Shown here piece by piece: positions 1 to 6,193 of a DNA stretch of 6,715 bases. How positions within the stretch are numbered: position 1 is the first letter of the stretch; each line of letters opens with the position of its first letter. Source of the DNA: Syntrophales bacterium. Lineage in GTDB: Bacteria; Desulfobacterota; Syntrophia; Syntrophales; UBA5619. Under the pieces are notes generated by a model. That model was not told the DNA's origin, did no database searches, and worked only from the letters and a program-made list of their open reading frames with translations. Both the position numbers and the translations under genes were made by a program. The DNA lies in assembly GCA_028712015.1 (NCBI GenBank), contig JAQTRB010000037.1:1-6715 (forward strand), given 5' to 3'.

Positions 1-1089
1 CCCGCAATCGGCCTGATCGGCCTGATCTTCTTCGTGATGCCGCTGGTCAGCCTGATCGCCAACGTCCCGGCGGGAGTCCTGGCGGACAAGTTCCAGTCGG
101 GAAAGCGCCTGATCACCTTCTTTTGCTTCGGCGTTTCCATCTTCGCGCTGCTGATCGGTCTGGCCGGCGAGGATTTCGCCCGCCAGTGGTCGGCAAACGG
201 CAAATTCGCCTACATCTTCATCCTGCTGCTCTTTCTCAACGGGTTCTTCTATCCGATCATGCCGACGCTCGACGCGGAAACGCTGCTGTTTCTAAACCGG
301 CATTCCCGACGGGAATATTACGGCGCCTACCGCGTGTGGGGAACCTACGGATGGTGCCTCTCGTCAACCCTGATGGGGGGCCTGCTCTTCTTCATCCGCC
401 ACGACCCGCTGATCTTCTATTGCGCGGCCCTCGCCTTCGCGGCGCTGGGGTTCGCCTCCTGGTCCGGAATCGAGAGCAGGCCGACGGCGGCGCCGATCAT
501 CATTCCCTGGAACCACCTGAAAAAAGACACCCTCTTCCGGCGGTTTCTGCTGTTCATCTTTCTCCACGGCGTCGTGACCACCTCTTCGTTCACCTACGTG
601 GGCTACTTCTTCGACGACGTCATGAAAACGCCGTTGGAGATCGGATTTGTCTTGGGCACCTGGGCCATCTTCGAGATTCCGGTGCTGATGTTTTCCAGGA
701 AACTGATCGACCGGTTCGGTAATCGCTGGCTGATCGTGTCGGGACTGCTGCTCAGCGGGATCCGTTTGATCCTCTTTTCCTTCTTCACGCTGGATACGCC
801 TTTTCTCTGGAAGTTTGCCGCCGCGCTTCTGCACGGTCCCGGTTTCGGCCTCTCACAGCTGGGAATCATCGATTTCGTGGACCGACGGGCCCATCCGGCG
901 ATGCGCGCCACCTATCTGAACATCTCGACCGTGGCGCGCATGTCGCTGGCCTCGGCCCTGGGAGGCATTCTGGGAAGCTTTCTGATCGACCAATGGGGCG
1001 GCGCGTTCCTGATGCTTTTTTGCGGCTGGGTCACGATTGCGATGATTCTCTTCTTCGTCTTGCTGGTCCGCGACCGCCGGCCGGAGTAA
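1..1089 (+). CDS. MFS transporter, 3' part (MFS_1-like / phenylpropionate permease-like), 5' truncated
   Basis: This is an integral inner-membrane protein of the major facilitator superfamily, truncated at the window's left edge; the frame is open from base 1, giving 362 visible residues of a protein usually near 400. The visible part begins inside what looks like TM2. It shows the loop 2-3 motif A signature AGVLADKFQSGKRL at about residues 24-37 and a weaker copy, SRKLIDRFG, at about 232-240 between TM8 and TM9. About ten to eleven hydrophobic segments follow in two halves, joined by a polar central loop around residues 155-180. The stretch with a conserved Asp near residue 91 followed by YGAYRVWG (107-114) resembles the HcaT/PPP and nucleoside-permease-like branch of MFS. 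The substrate cannot be read from the sequence. The GTG at 34 is only an internal codon, not a likely start. It ends in TAA and is followed by a possible terminator. Confidence 0.9.
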   Translation, partial: PAIGLIGLIFFVMPLVSLIANVPAGVLADKFQSGKRLITFFCFGVSIFALLIGLAGEDFARQWSANGKFAYIFILLLFLNGFFYPIMPTLDAETLLFLNRHSRREYYGAYRVWGTYGWCLSSTLMGGLLFFIRHDPLIFYCAALAFAALGFASWSGIESRPTAAPIIIPWNHLKKDTLFRRFLLFIFLHGVVTTSSFTYVGYFFDDVMKTPLEIGFVLGTWAIFEIPVLMFSRKLIDRFGNRWLIVSGLLLSGIRLILFSFFTLDTPFLWKFAAALLHGPGFGLSQLGIIDFVDRRAHPAMRATYLNISTVARMSLASALGGILGSFLIDQWGGAFLMLFCGWVTIAMILFFVLLVRDRRPE

Positions 1090-1097
1090 CGTTCCGC

Positions 1098-1139
1098 CGG
1101 AAAAGAAACTCGGGATTCCCCATTGGCCTTTTCCGTTTT
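1098..1139 (+). terminator. Possible intrinsic terminator after the MFS gene
   Basis: CGGAAAAG (1098-1105) pairs perfectly with CTTTTCCG (1128-1135), and four T residues follow directly. The loop is 22 bases and contains a small inner GGG/CCC pairing (GGGATTCCC). It sits nine bases after the MFS stop codon, where a terminator is expected. The stem is A/T-rich in the middle and the T run is short, so termination may be partial. Confidence 0.45.
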
Positions 1140-1152
1140 ATCGTGGTAAGAT
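1123..1152 (+). promoter_or_regulatory. Candidate sigma-70 promoter for the small gene at 1184
   Basis: A -35-like TTGGCC (1123-1128) is separated by 18 bases from TAAGAT (1147-1152), which is preceded by TGG and so forms an extended -10. Transcription would start near 1159, giving a short leader of about 25 bases. The -35 half overlaps the 3' arm of the terminator-like hairpin. Both boxes deviate from consensus, so this is a candidate only. Confidence 0.4.
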
Positions 1153-1183
1153 TCCTCGAAAAACAGACCAGAGGAGGTGACCT

Positions 1184-1528
1184 ATGTGGGTTTTCACCAA
1201 ACGCGGTTTCGTATCCATCATTGCTTCCGAAAGCAGTCCGAACTTCTTGATGATTCAATCCCGTTTTCCGGACCATATCGAGGCCCTTTTCCCGAAAGCA
1301 CAGGTCACGGAAGCGCCTTATGGCATCTACCGATACCGCGCCGCGGTTCAGAAGCATGTCGTCGCGGAGACGCTGCTCGACCTCGTGGAACACATCGATT
1401 ATTCCACGTTCAAGAAATCCATTCCCGATGAACGCTACCGGGAGGCCGTGATCGATGCCTGGAACACGCTGAACAAGTACGATCTCGGTCCCGGAAAACC
1501 GCACGAACCGGAAGAATTCATGCCGTAA
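1184..1528 (+). CDS. Small conserved protein of unknown function (114 aa)
   Basis: This is a 114-residue soluble protein with no signal peptide or membrane segment. The start is secure: AGGAGGTGA ends four bases before the ATG. From memory it matches a widespread but uncharacterised bacterial family whose members begin with a MW.FT..GF.S pattern, carry a variable middle with R and FP, and end with an IDY..FK.S block followed by R..Y...W. Here those are residues 1-11 (MWVFTKRGFVS), RFP at 27-29, IDYSTFKKS at 71-79, R84, Y85 and W93. The tail (100-114) is rich in Pro, Gly and Glu and looks disordered. No catalytic motif is visible and I assign no function. It appears to be a single-gene unit, with a candidate promoter upstream and a convergent gene downstream, so the context gives no role. 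The strong Shine-Dalgarno sequence suggests good expression. Confidence 0.85.
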   Translation: MWVFTKRGFVSIIASESSPNFLMIQSRFPDHIEALFPKAQVTEAPYGIYRYRAAVQKHVVAETLLDLVEHIDYSTFKKSIPDERYREAVIDAWNTLNKYDLGPGKPHEPEEFMP

Positions 1529-1547
1529 GGTTTGGTGCGGAACGACC

Positions 1548-1976
1548 TCACCCTTTCAGGTGATTCAGGAGAGCGTCGACCCCCGCCTGCGAAACCACCT
1601 CGTCCTGATCGGCGTGACCCGAGCTGCATCCGATACCGCCGACGATCCGTCCGTCCCAAAAGACGGGAAGCCCGCCGGCGATGATCATGAACCGTCCCTG
1701 GTTGCTGACATGGATGCCGTAGGAGGGACCGTCCGGCCTGCTGGTTTCCCCGTACGCGCGCGTGGACTTGCGCGCGGCGGCAGCCGTGAAGGCTTTGCTG
1801 ATGGCGATATCGACGCTGGTCAGCCGCGCGTCGTCCATGCGATGAAACATCAGCAGCGATCCGCCATCGTCGGTAATGGCGATATCCATGTCGACGCCGA
1901 TCTCGCGCGCCCTGGCCTCCGCCGCATCCATCATGACGCGGGCATCGTCGAGGGTCAGTCTGGGAACCATCTTCAT
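1548..1976 (-). CDS. GlcG/HbpS-family protein (DUF336), cytosolic
   Basis: This 142-residue protein is of the GlcG/HbpS fold, also found as the C-terminal domain of PduO-type proteins. Known members include a secreted haem-binding protein of Streptomyces and GlcG encoded in glycolate operons; most have no proven function. Family marks seen here are LTLDDARVMMDAA (7-19), the D.AI.DDGG..L.F.RMD block (31-48), the S.DIAI.KA.TAAA segment (54-68), and the core GGLPVFWDGRIVGGIG (101-116) followed by SSG and a D..V.QAG.DAL helix. There is no signal peptide, unlike HbpS, so it should act in the cytoplasm. The start is supported by AGGAGG at 1985-1990, eight bases upstream; an internal ATG two codons later is a weaker alternative. 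It is the last gene of the PLD-surE unit, 42 bases after surE with no terminator between. No terminator is obvious after its stop. Confidence 0.88.
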   Translation of the reverse strand: MKMVPRLTLDDARVMMDAAEARAREIGVDMDIAITDDGGSLLMFHRMDDARLTSVDIAISKAFTAAAARKSTRAYGETSRPDGPSYGIHVSNQGRFMIIAGGLPVFWDGRIVGGIGCSSGHADQDEVVSQAGVDALLNHLKG

Positions 1977-2018
1977 CGTCCAAACCTCCTTTGCCTTGTT
2001 TGTTTTATGGATCCTCTC

Positions 2019-2786
2019 TCAGAAACATTCCTTGATGCTGCTTCTCAAGCCGTCCAGAAGATCATGGCGGGTGAGGTCGAAATGGATCGGCGTAATCGTA
2101 ATCATCCCCCTCTTCAGCGCGCCGGCATCCGTATCGTCCCACTCCTGCTCGGGGAGCTCGGTCTGACCGGCCAACCAGTAGTAAATGTTATCGCGTGGGT
2201 CGACTCGCTTGTCGAAACTCTCCATCAGCCGCGCCCGCCCCTGTCTGACAACGACGACGCCCCGAATCTCCTCCGCCGCAACCGCCGGAACGTTCACGTT
2301 CAACGCAACGTTCGGCAGCGGGTTCTCGAGAATGAAAGCGGCCAGCTTTCGCGCAAAACAGGCGGCCGCCGAATAGTCCGCTTCTTCGTGTGTATCCAGG
2401 GAAATCGCCAGCGACGGCACCCCCAGAATCGCCGCCTCCGTCGCCGCGGAGACGGTCCCCGAATAAAGAACGTTGATCCCCACGTTGGCGCCGCGATTGA
2501 TCCCGGAGACGACCAGTTCGACCGGTCCGCCCGCCAGTTCGTCCAGGCCGATCTTGACGCAATCGGCCGGCGTCCCGAGAACGGAATAACCCAGAAAAGC
2601 TCCATTCTTCCGGGCCTTCCGCACCATCAGCGGCCGGGAGAGCGTGATCGCGTGACCGACGGCGCTCTGCTCGGTTTCCGGGGCCACGATGAGGCACTCG
2701 GCGTCTCGGGAAAGCTCCTGATAAAGCGCACGGAGCCCCCGGGCGTAAATCCCGTCGTCGTTGGTCAGAAGAAACCGTTTTGCCAT
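2019..2786 (-). CDS. surE: 5'/3'-nucleotidase SurE
   Basis: SurE is a metal-dependent phosphatase that removes phosphate from nucleoside 5'- and 3'-monophosphates; some members also act on short polyphosphate. It works in the cytoplasm as a dimer or tetramer and is linked to stationary-phase survival. The 255-residue length matches E. coli SurE (253). The metal site is clear: the N-terminal LLTNDDG with D10 and D11, S41 in the APETEQSAVGHAIT segment (residues 35-48), and N97 in SGINRGANVG. The YSGTVSAATEAA block (108-119) is also typical. The ATG is preceded by GAGGTG at 2795-2800 with eight bases between. It lies 41 bases after the phospholipase D-like gene and 42 before the GlcG/HbpS gene, so the three are probably cotranscribed. 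Unlike the enterobacterial arrangement, pcm is not next to it. The protein looks intact. Confidence 0.97.
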   Translation of the reverse strand: MAKRFLLTNDDGIYARGLRALYQELSRDAECLIVAPETEQSAVGHAITLSRPLMVRKARKNGAFLGYSVLGTPADCVKIGLDELAGGPVELVVSGINRGANVGINVLYSGTVSAATEAAILGVPSLAISLDTHEEADYSAAACFARKLAAFILENPLPNVALNVNVPAVAAEEIRGVVVVRQGRARLMESFDKRVDPRDNIYYWLAGQTELPEQEWDDTDAGALKRGMITITPIHFDLTRHDLLDGLRSSIKECF

Positions 2787-2827
2787 TCTTGCGTCACCTC
2801 GATGATCCGGCCGTTTTCAACCGAATC

Positions 2828-3430
2828 TCATTCCGGTTTGCCGGGACAGATGGATTTCATGTACCGCAGCGCCTCGTCGGCCAGCGGGACCGAGTCGATC
2901 CAGACGGAGACCTCATGATTGTATTTCAGGGCCGACTGCGTCAGGTTGTGGCTCCCGACCAGCAGATACCGCCCGTCGATGACGACGAGCTTGGCATGCG
3001 TCACCCGGTTCGGGGCATCGAGGCAAACCTGGACACCCCCCTTCTCCAGCCTCTCCGCCGTTTCGGCATGGTTCCGGTTGAGGTCGTCGGCGCCCCGGTT
3101 CCTTTCCAGAATGACATGGACGCGCACCCCTCTGCGGGCCGCCCGGAGAAGACGTTTCAAAAACACCTCCGGATATCCTCCCGCATCTTCGATCGTCCGG
3201 AAGAGAAATGCGGAAAGAAAGATCTCCGTCCGGGCCTGATCCACGCCGTCCAGCAGCGCGGCAAAATAATCCCGGTCCGGCAACAGTTTCACATCCGCCA
3301 CCGCCCGCGGAGAAGCTGCGGCCGCCATGCCTCCGGATTTCGCGGCCGTCCCCGGCTGCGGAACGGCCAAAACGAACAGCGAAACCGCCACCGGCATGAT
3401 CCATCGCGCCGCTCCGACCAAAGGGCCCAT
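2828..3430 (-). CDS. Secreted single-HKD phospholipase D-family protein (Nuc-like)
   Basis: This is a phospholipase D-superfamily phosphodiesterase of 200 residues with one HKD motif, as in the Nuc/endonuclease-type members that dimerise to form one active site. The N-terminus has a positive residue (R9), a hydrophobic stretch (about 12-24) and small residues near GTAA (27-30), consistent with a Sec signal peptide and a periplasmic or secreted enzyme. The catalytic motif is THAKLVVIDGRYLLVGSHN, with H145, K147, D152, G159, S160 and N162. The substrate, DNA, RNA or phospholipid, cannot be told from the motif. I chose the ATG at 3430 because GAGG (3437-3440) lies six bases upstream; an in-frame GTG directly before it (3433) is too close. 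Two cysteines remain in the mature part (near 136 and 195) and could form a disulfide. It is first in the unit with surE and the GlcG/HbpS gene. Confidence 0.9.
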   Translation of the reverse strand: MGPLVGAARWIMPVAVSLFVLAVPQPGTAAKSGGMAAAASPRAVADVKLLPDRDYFAALLDGVDQARTEIFLSAFLFRTIEDAGGYPEVFLKRLLRAARRGVRVHVILERNRGADDLNRNHAETAERLEKGGVQVCLDAPNRVTHAKLVVIDGRYLLVGSHNLTQSALKYNHEVSVWIDSVPLADEALRYMKSICPGKPE

Positions 3431-3434
3431 CACG

Positions 3435-3440
3435 CACCTC
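3435..3440 (-). promoter_or_regulatory. Ribosome binding site that decides the start of the PLD-like gene
   Basis: On the minus strand GAGGTG is followed by C, then GTG and ATG in tandem. Measured from GAGG the spacing is three bases to the GTG and six to the ATG, which favours the ATG at 3430. Confidence 0.65.
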
Positions 3441-3470
3441 GCTCCCGTTTATGCCGACCCTTTTTCCTTC

Positions 3471-3501
3471 CCCGCGGCAGGGGCGTTTCTCCCTGCCGGG
3501 G
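3471..3501 (-). promoter_or_regulatory. Strong hairpin in the leader of the PLD-surE-GlcG unit
   Basis: On the minus strand CGGCAGGG and CCCTGCCG (plus-strand 3491-3498 and 3475-3482) form a perfect eight-pair stem with an eight-base loop, extended by three G:C pairs across a one-base bulge (3499-3501 with 3471-3473). No T run follows on either strand, so it is not a standard terminator. It falls about 20-50 bases after the predicted transcription start and well before the Shine-Dalgarno sequence, so it may stabilise the mRNA or serve as a regulatory site. I do not recognise it as a known riboswitch. Confidence 0.5.
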
Positions 3502-3528
3502 ATTGCAAAATCCTCAAAATCCGCGCCC

Positions 3529-3558
3529 TTTATACCATACAAAACCTGTCGTCGACAA
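3529..3558 (-). promoter_or_regulatory. Candidate extended -10 sigma-70 promoter for the PLD-surE-GlcG unit
   Basis: On the minus strand TGGTATAAA (plus-strand 3529-3537) is an extended -10 with five of six -10 positions matching consensus. A -35-like TTGTCG (plus-strand 3553-3558) lies 18 bases upstream and matches at four of six. Transcription would start near 3522, giving a leader of about 90 bases. The -35 box overlaps the T run of the dnaK terminator, so termination of one unit and initiation of the next share the same bases. Confidence 0.6.
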
Positions 3559-3593
3559 AAAAAGCCCGGGTATCCGAAAAGAACGCCCGGGCT
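3557..3593 (-). terminator. Intrinsic terminator of dnaK
   Basis: Read on the minus strand, AGCCCGGG (plus-strand 3586-3593) pairs perfectly with CCCGGGCT (plus-strand 3563-3570) around a 15-base loop, and a run of seven T residues finishes at 3557. It begins 16 bases after the dnaK stop codon. The G:C-rich stem with a direct T run is a textbook rho-independent terminator and ends the gmhA-grpE-dnaK unit. Confidence 0.9.
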
Positions 3594-3609
3594 GAAGGGT
3601 TGGAATCAC

Positions 3610-5532
3610 TTACTTCTTTACATCCTCGAAATCGGCGTCGACCACATCGTCATCCTTCTTGCCGCCGCCCGCCTGCTCGCCCGCTCCCGGCTTGGGGCCG
3701 GCATCGGGACCCGCCTGTTGCTGTCCGGCGGTTTTGGCGTACATGGCCTCGGCGAGCTTGTGCGAGGCGTTGGTCAGCTCCTCCTGGGCCTTCTTGATCG
3801 CCTCCAGGTCGTCGCCTTCGATCGCCTTCCTCACCTTGGCGATCCCCTCCTCGATCTTCGCCTTCTCTCCGGCGTCGACCTTATCTCCGAACTCCTTGAC
3901 GTTCTTTTCCACGCCGTAGGCCATCGAATCCGCCTGGTTTCTCGCCTCGATGAGTTCCTTTTTCCTTTTGTCCTCCTCTGCGTGGGCATCGGCATCCTTC
4001 ACCAGCTTCTTGATTTCTTCCTCCGACAGACCGCTGGAGGCGGTGATCTTGATGCTCTGCTCCTTGCCGGTCCCGAGATCCTTTGCCGAGACATGGACGA
4101 TACCGTTGGCATCGATATCGAAAGTCACCTCGATCTGCGGCATTCCGCGCGGAGCGGGAGGGATCCCGACCAGCTCAAACCGCCCGAGGGTCCGGTTGTC
4201 GCCCGCCATGGACCGCTCTCCCTGGAGGACGTGAATGCTCACCGCCGGCTGGTTGTCCGCCGCCGTGGAGAAGACCTGGCTCTTCTTGGTCGGGATCGTC
4301 GTGTTCTTCTCGATCAGCCGCGTCATGACGCCGCCCAGCGTCTCGATGCCGAGGGACAGCGGCGTCACGTCCAACAGCAGGACGTCCTTCACGTCGCCGG
4401 TCAGCACGCCGCCCTGGATCGCCGCGCCGACCGCCACCACCTCGTCCGGGTTGACCCCCCTGTTGGGCTCCTTCCCGAAGATCTCCTTCACCTTCTGCTG
4501 AACGCGGGGCATCCGGGTCATCCCGCCGACGAGGATCACCTCGTCGATTTCGCTCGTCTTGAGCTTCGCGTCCTGGAGGGCCGTCTGGCAAGGCCCGACC
4601 ATCTTTTCGATCAGATCCTCCACGAGGGCCTCCAGCTTCGCCCGGGTCAGCTTGATGTTCATGTGTTTGGGACCCGAGGCATCGGCCGTAATGAACGGGA
4701 GGTTGACATCCGTCTCCATCGAGCTGGAAAGCTCCATCTTCGCCTTCTCCGCCGCCTCCTTGATCCGCTGCAGCGCCATCTTGTCCTTCCGGATGTCGAT
4801 CCCCTGATCCTTCTTGAATTCATCGGCCAGATAGTCGATCAGCCGCTGGTCGAAATCCTCGCCCCCCAGGTGGGTGTCGCCGTTGGTGGACTTGACTTCG
4901 AAAACACCGTCGCCCAGTTCGAGAATCGAGATATCGAAGGTCCCTCCTCCCAGGTCGAAGACGGCGATCTTTTCGTCCTTCTTCTTGTCCAGGCCGTAGG
5001 CCAGCGCCGCGGCCGTCGGCTCGTTGATGATCCGAAGCACGTTCAATCCCGCGATCTTTCCCGCGTCCTTCGTTGCCTGCCGCTGGGAGTCGTTGAAGTA
5101 CGCGGGCACCGTGATGACCGCGTCGGTGATCTTCTCCCCGAGATAATCATCGGCCGTCTGCTTCATCTTCGTCAGAATCATCGACGAAATCTCGGCCGGG
5201 CTGTAGTTCCGTCCCCGGATCGTTACCTGGGCGTCGCCGTTCGCCGCTTCGGTGATTTTGAACGGACTCACCGTCCGGTCATGCTGCACCTCTTTCGAAC
5301 TATATTTTCTCCCGATCAATCGCTTGATTGCATAAACGGTATTCTCCGAATTGGTGACCGCCTGCCGCTTGGCAACCTGCCCCACCAGCCTTTCCCCGTT
5401 TTCCGAAAAGGCAACCATCGAGGGAGTCGTGCGGTTCCCCTCCTGGTTCGCGATCACGACGGGATCTCCGCCTTCCATCACCGCGACGCACGAGTTTGTC
5501 GTTCCCAAATCGATTCCGATAATCTTTCCCAT
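3610..5532 (-). CDS. dnaK: Molecular chaperone DnaK (Hsp70)
   Basis: DnaK is the ATP-driven cytoplasmic Hsp70 chaperone that binds exposed hydrophobic peptide segments in cycles set by DnaJ and GrpE. The protein is full length at 640 residues. The ATPase domain shows IDLGTTNS (7-14), the hinge NEPTAAALAYG with E171 in the same position as in E. coli, the phosphate loop DLGGGTFDIS with T198, and the adenosine motif ILVGGMTRMP (about 333-342). The interdomain linker DVLLLD is at 383-388, the beta-sandwich substrate domain follows with NRTLGRFELVGIPPAPRG, then a helical lid. A Gly/Ala/Gln-rich segment leads to the acidic tail DADFEDVKK, a variant of the usual EEVD-like end. The insertion typical of Gram-negative DnaK is present near residues 55-80. 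The ATG at 5532 is preferred over one at 5541, because AGGAGG is ten bases from the first and only one from the second. It follows grpE by 18 bases; dnaJ does not follow. Confidence 0.98.
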   Translation of the reverse strand: MGKIIGIDLGTTNSCVAVMEGGDPVVIANQEGNRTTPSMVAFSENGERLVGQVAKRQAVTNSENTVYAIKRLIGRKYSSKEVQHDRTVSPFKITEAANGDAQVTIRGRNYSPAEISSMILTKMKQTADDYLGEKITDAVITVPAYFNDSQRQATKDAGKIAGLNVLRIINEPTAAALAYGLDKKKDEKIAVFDLGGGTFDISILELGDGVFEVKSTNGDTHLGGEDFDQRLIDYLADEFKKDQGIDIRKDKMALQRIKEAAEKAKMELSSSMETDVNLPFITADASGPKHMNIKLTRAKLEALVEDLIEKMVGPCQTALQDAKLKTSEIDEVILVGGMTRMPRVQQKVKEIFGKEPNRGVNPDEVVAVGAAIQGGVLTGDVKDVLLLDVTPLSLGIETLGGVMTRLIEKNTTIPTKKSQVFSTAADNQPAVSIHVLQGERSMAGDNRTLGRFELVGIPPAPRGMPQIEVTFDIDANGIVHVSAKDLGTGKEQSIKITASSGLSEEEIKKLVKDADAHAEEDKRKKELIEARNQADSMAYGVEKNVKEFGDKVDAGEKAKIEEGIAKVRKAIEGDDLEAIKKAQEELTNASHKLAEAMYAKTAGQQQAGPDAGPKPGAGEQAGGGKKDDDVVDADFEDVKK

Positions 5533-5542
5533 GATCAACATT

Positions 5543-5548
5543 CCTCCT
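5543..5548 (-). promoter_or_regulatory. Ribosome binding site that decides the dnaK start
   Basis: AGGAGG on the minus strand lies in the 18-base gap between grpE and dnaK. It is one base from an in-frame ATG (5541), which is too close, and ten bases from the ATG at 5532, which also gives the conserved N-terminus MGKIIGIDLG. Confidence 0.75.
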
Positions 5549-5550
5549 CT

Positions 5551-6186
5551 TTAATGATTCTCAGCCTCATCGCAATTATTGTCCCGGTCACCGCCCGTCG
5601 AGGGGCGTTTGCACACCGATACCTTCGCCGGCCGGAGCAATCTGCCGTTCAGCAGATACCCCTTCTCGAATTCGTCGACCACCTTGCTGTGCTCATGCTC
5701 GGCGCTCTCCACCTGCATCATCGCCTCGTGCACATGTGGATCGAACGCCTTCCCCGCCGTATCGATCATCTCCACGCCGTGTTTCTGAAGACAGCCCAGA
5801 AGCTGCCCTTGAAGCATCTTGAGGCCTTTCCTGAAGGCATCGAAGTCTTCGGAATTGCAGGCATGTTCCAGCGCGCGGTCCATTCCGTCGACGAGCGGCA
5901 GCATGTCCCGGATCAGCGTTTCGTTTCCGTATCGTATCGCATCCGCCTTCTCCCGGACCGCCCGTTTCCGGTAATTGTCCAGTTCGGCGGCGGCGCGCAC
6001 GTATTTGTCGTAATTTTCGGCGGCCTTGCTCTCCGCCTCCTGAAGTTTCATCATCAGCTCGGCCGTTCCCCCCGTATGTCCGGGAAGTTCCGCCTCCGAA
6101 TCCTGTCCCGTCGTCGGCGAATCCGCCGTTTTCTTCGGGAGGCCCTCTCCGGCCTCCGTCGCATCCTTCTTTATCCGTGCAACCAT
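5551..6186 (-). CDS. grpE: Nucleotide exchange factor GrpE
   Basis: GrpE releases ADP from DnaK so that the chaperone can rebind ATP and let go of its substrate; it acts as a cytoplasmic dimer. The 211-residue protein has a variable, polar N-terminal tail (1-40), a long helix (about 43-85, including AAELDNYRKRA) that forms the dimer coiled coil, a central four-helix part, and the C-terminal beta domain that contacts DnaK. Signature elements are FDPHVHEAMMQVES (148-161) and KGYLLNGRLLRPAKVSV (175-191). After this the protein carries an unusual hydrophilic tail of about 19 residues, ending GGDRDNNCDEAENH. The ATG is preceded by AGGAG with four bases between; that Shine-Dalgarno overlaps the stop codon of the upstream gmhA, suggesting coupled translation. 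dnaK begins 18 bases after the stop, so the pair is cotranscribed. Confidence 0.97.
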   Translation of the reverse strand: MVARIKKDATEAGEGLPKKTADSPTTGQDSEAELPGHTGGTAELMMKLQEAESKAAENYDKYVRAAAELDNYRKRAVREKADAIRYGNETLIRDMLPLVDGMDRALEHACNSEDFDAFRKGLKMLQGQLLGCLQKHGVEMIDTAGKAFDPHVHEAMMQVESAEHEHSKVVDEFEKGYLLNGRLLRPAKVSVCKRPSTGGDRDNNCDEAENH

Positions 6187-6193
6187 GACGCTC

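Noticed and set aside
1..30. Short tandem repeat of the CGGCCTGAT type at the left edge
   Set aside because: It encodes a GLIGLI stretch in a membrane helix of the MFS protein and is explained by repeated hydrophobic codons.
1031..1504. Minus-strand open frame opposite the small 114-residue gene
   Set aside because: The plus-strand gene has a near-ideal ribosome binding site and a recognisable family pattern; the antisense product has neither.
1529..1547. Possible bidirectional terminator in the 19-base gap between the convergent genes
   Set aside because: Only a few scattered GGT/ACC pairs are possible, with no stable stem and no T run on either side.
1560..2918. A 452-codon open frame on the plus strand opposite the GlcG/HbpS and surE genes
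   Set aside because: It lies antisense to two genes with clear family motifs and good ribosome binding sites; its product is Arg/Pro/Asp-rich and resembles no family.
2913..3542. Alternative minus-strand frame overlapping the PLD-like gene
   Set aside because: It is a Gly/Arg-rich shadow of the PLD-like gene in another frame, would begin upstream of the predicted transcription start, and lacks the HKD motif.
3434..3609. CIRCE-type heat-shock operator near dnaK
   Set aside because: The inverted repeats here are the dnaK terminator and the leader hairpin; neither has the TTAGCACTC-N9-GAGTGCTAA pattern, and they lie after dnaK instead of before its operon.
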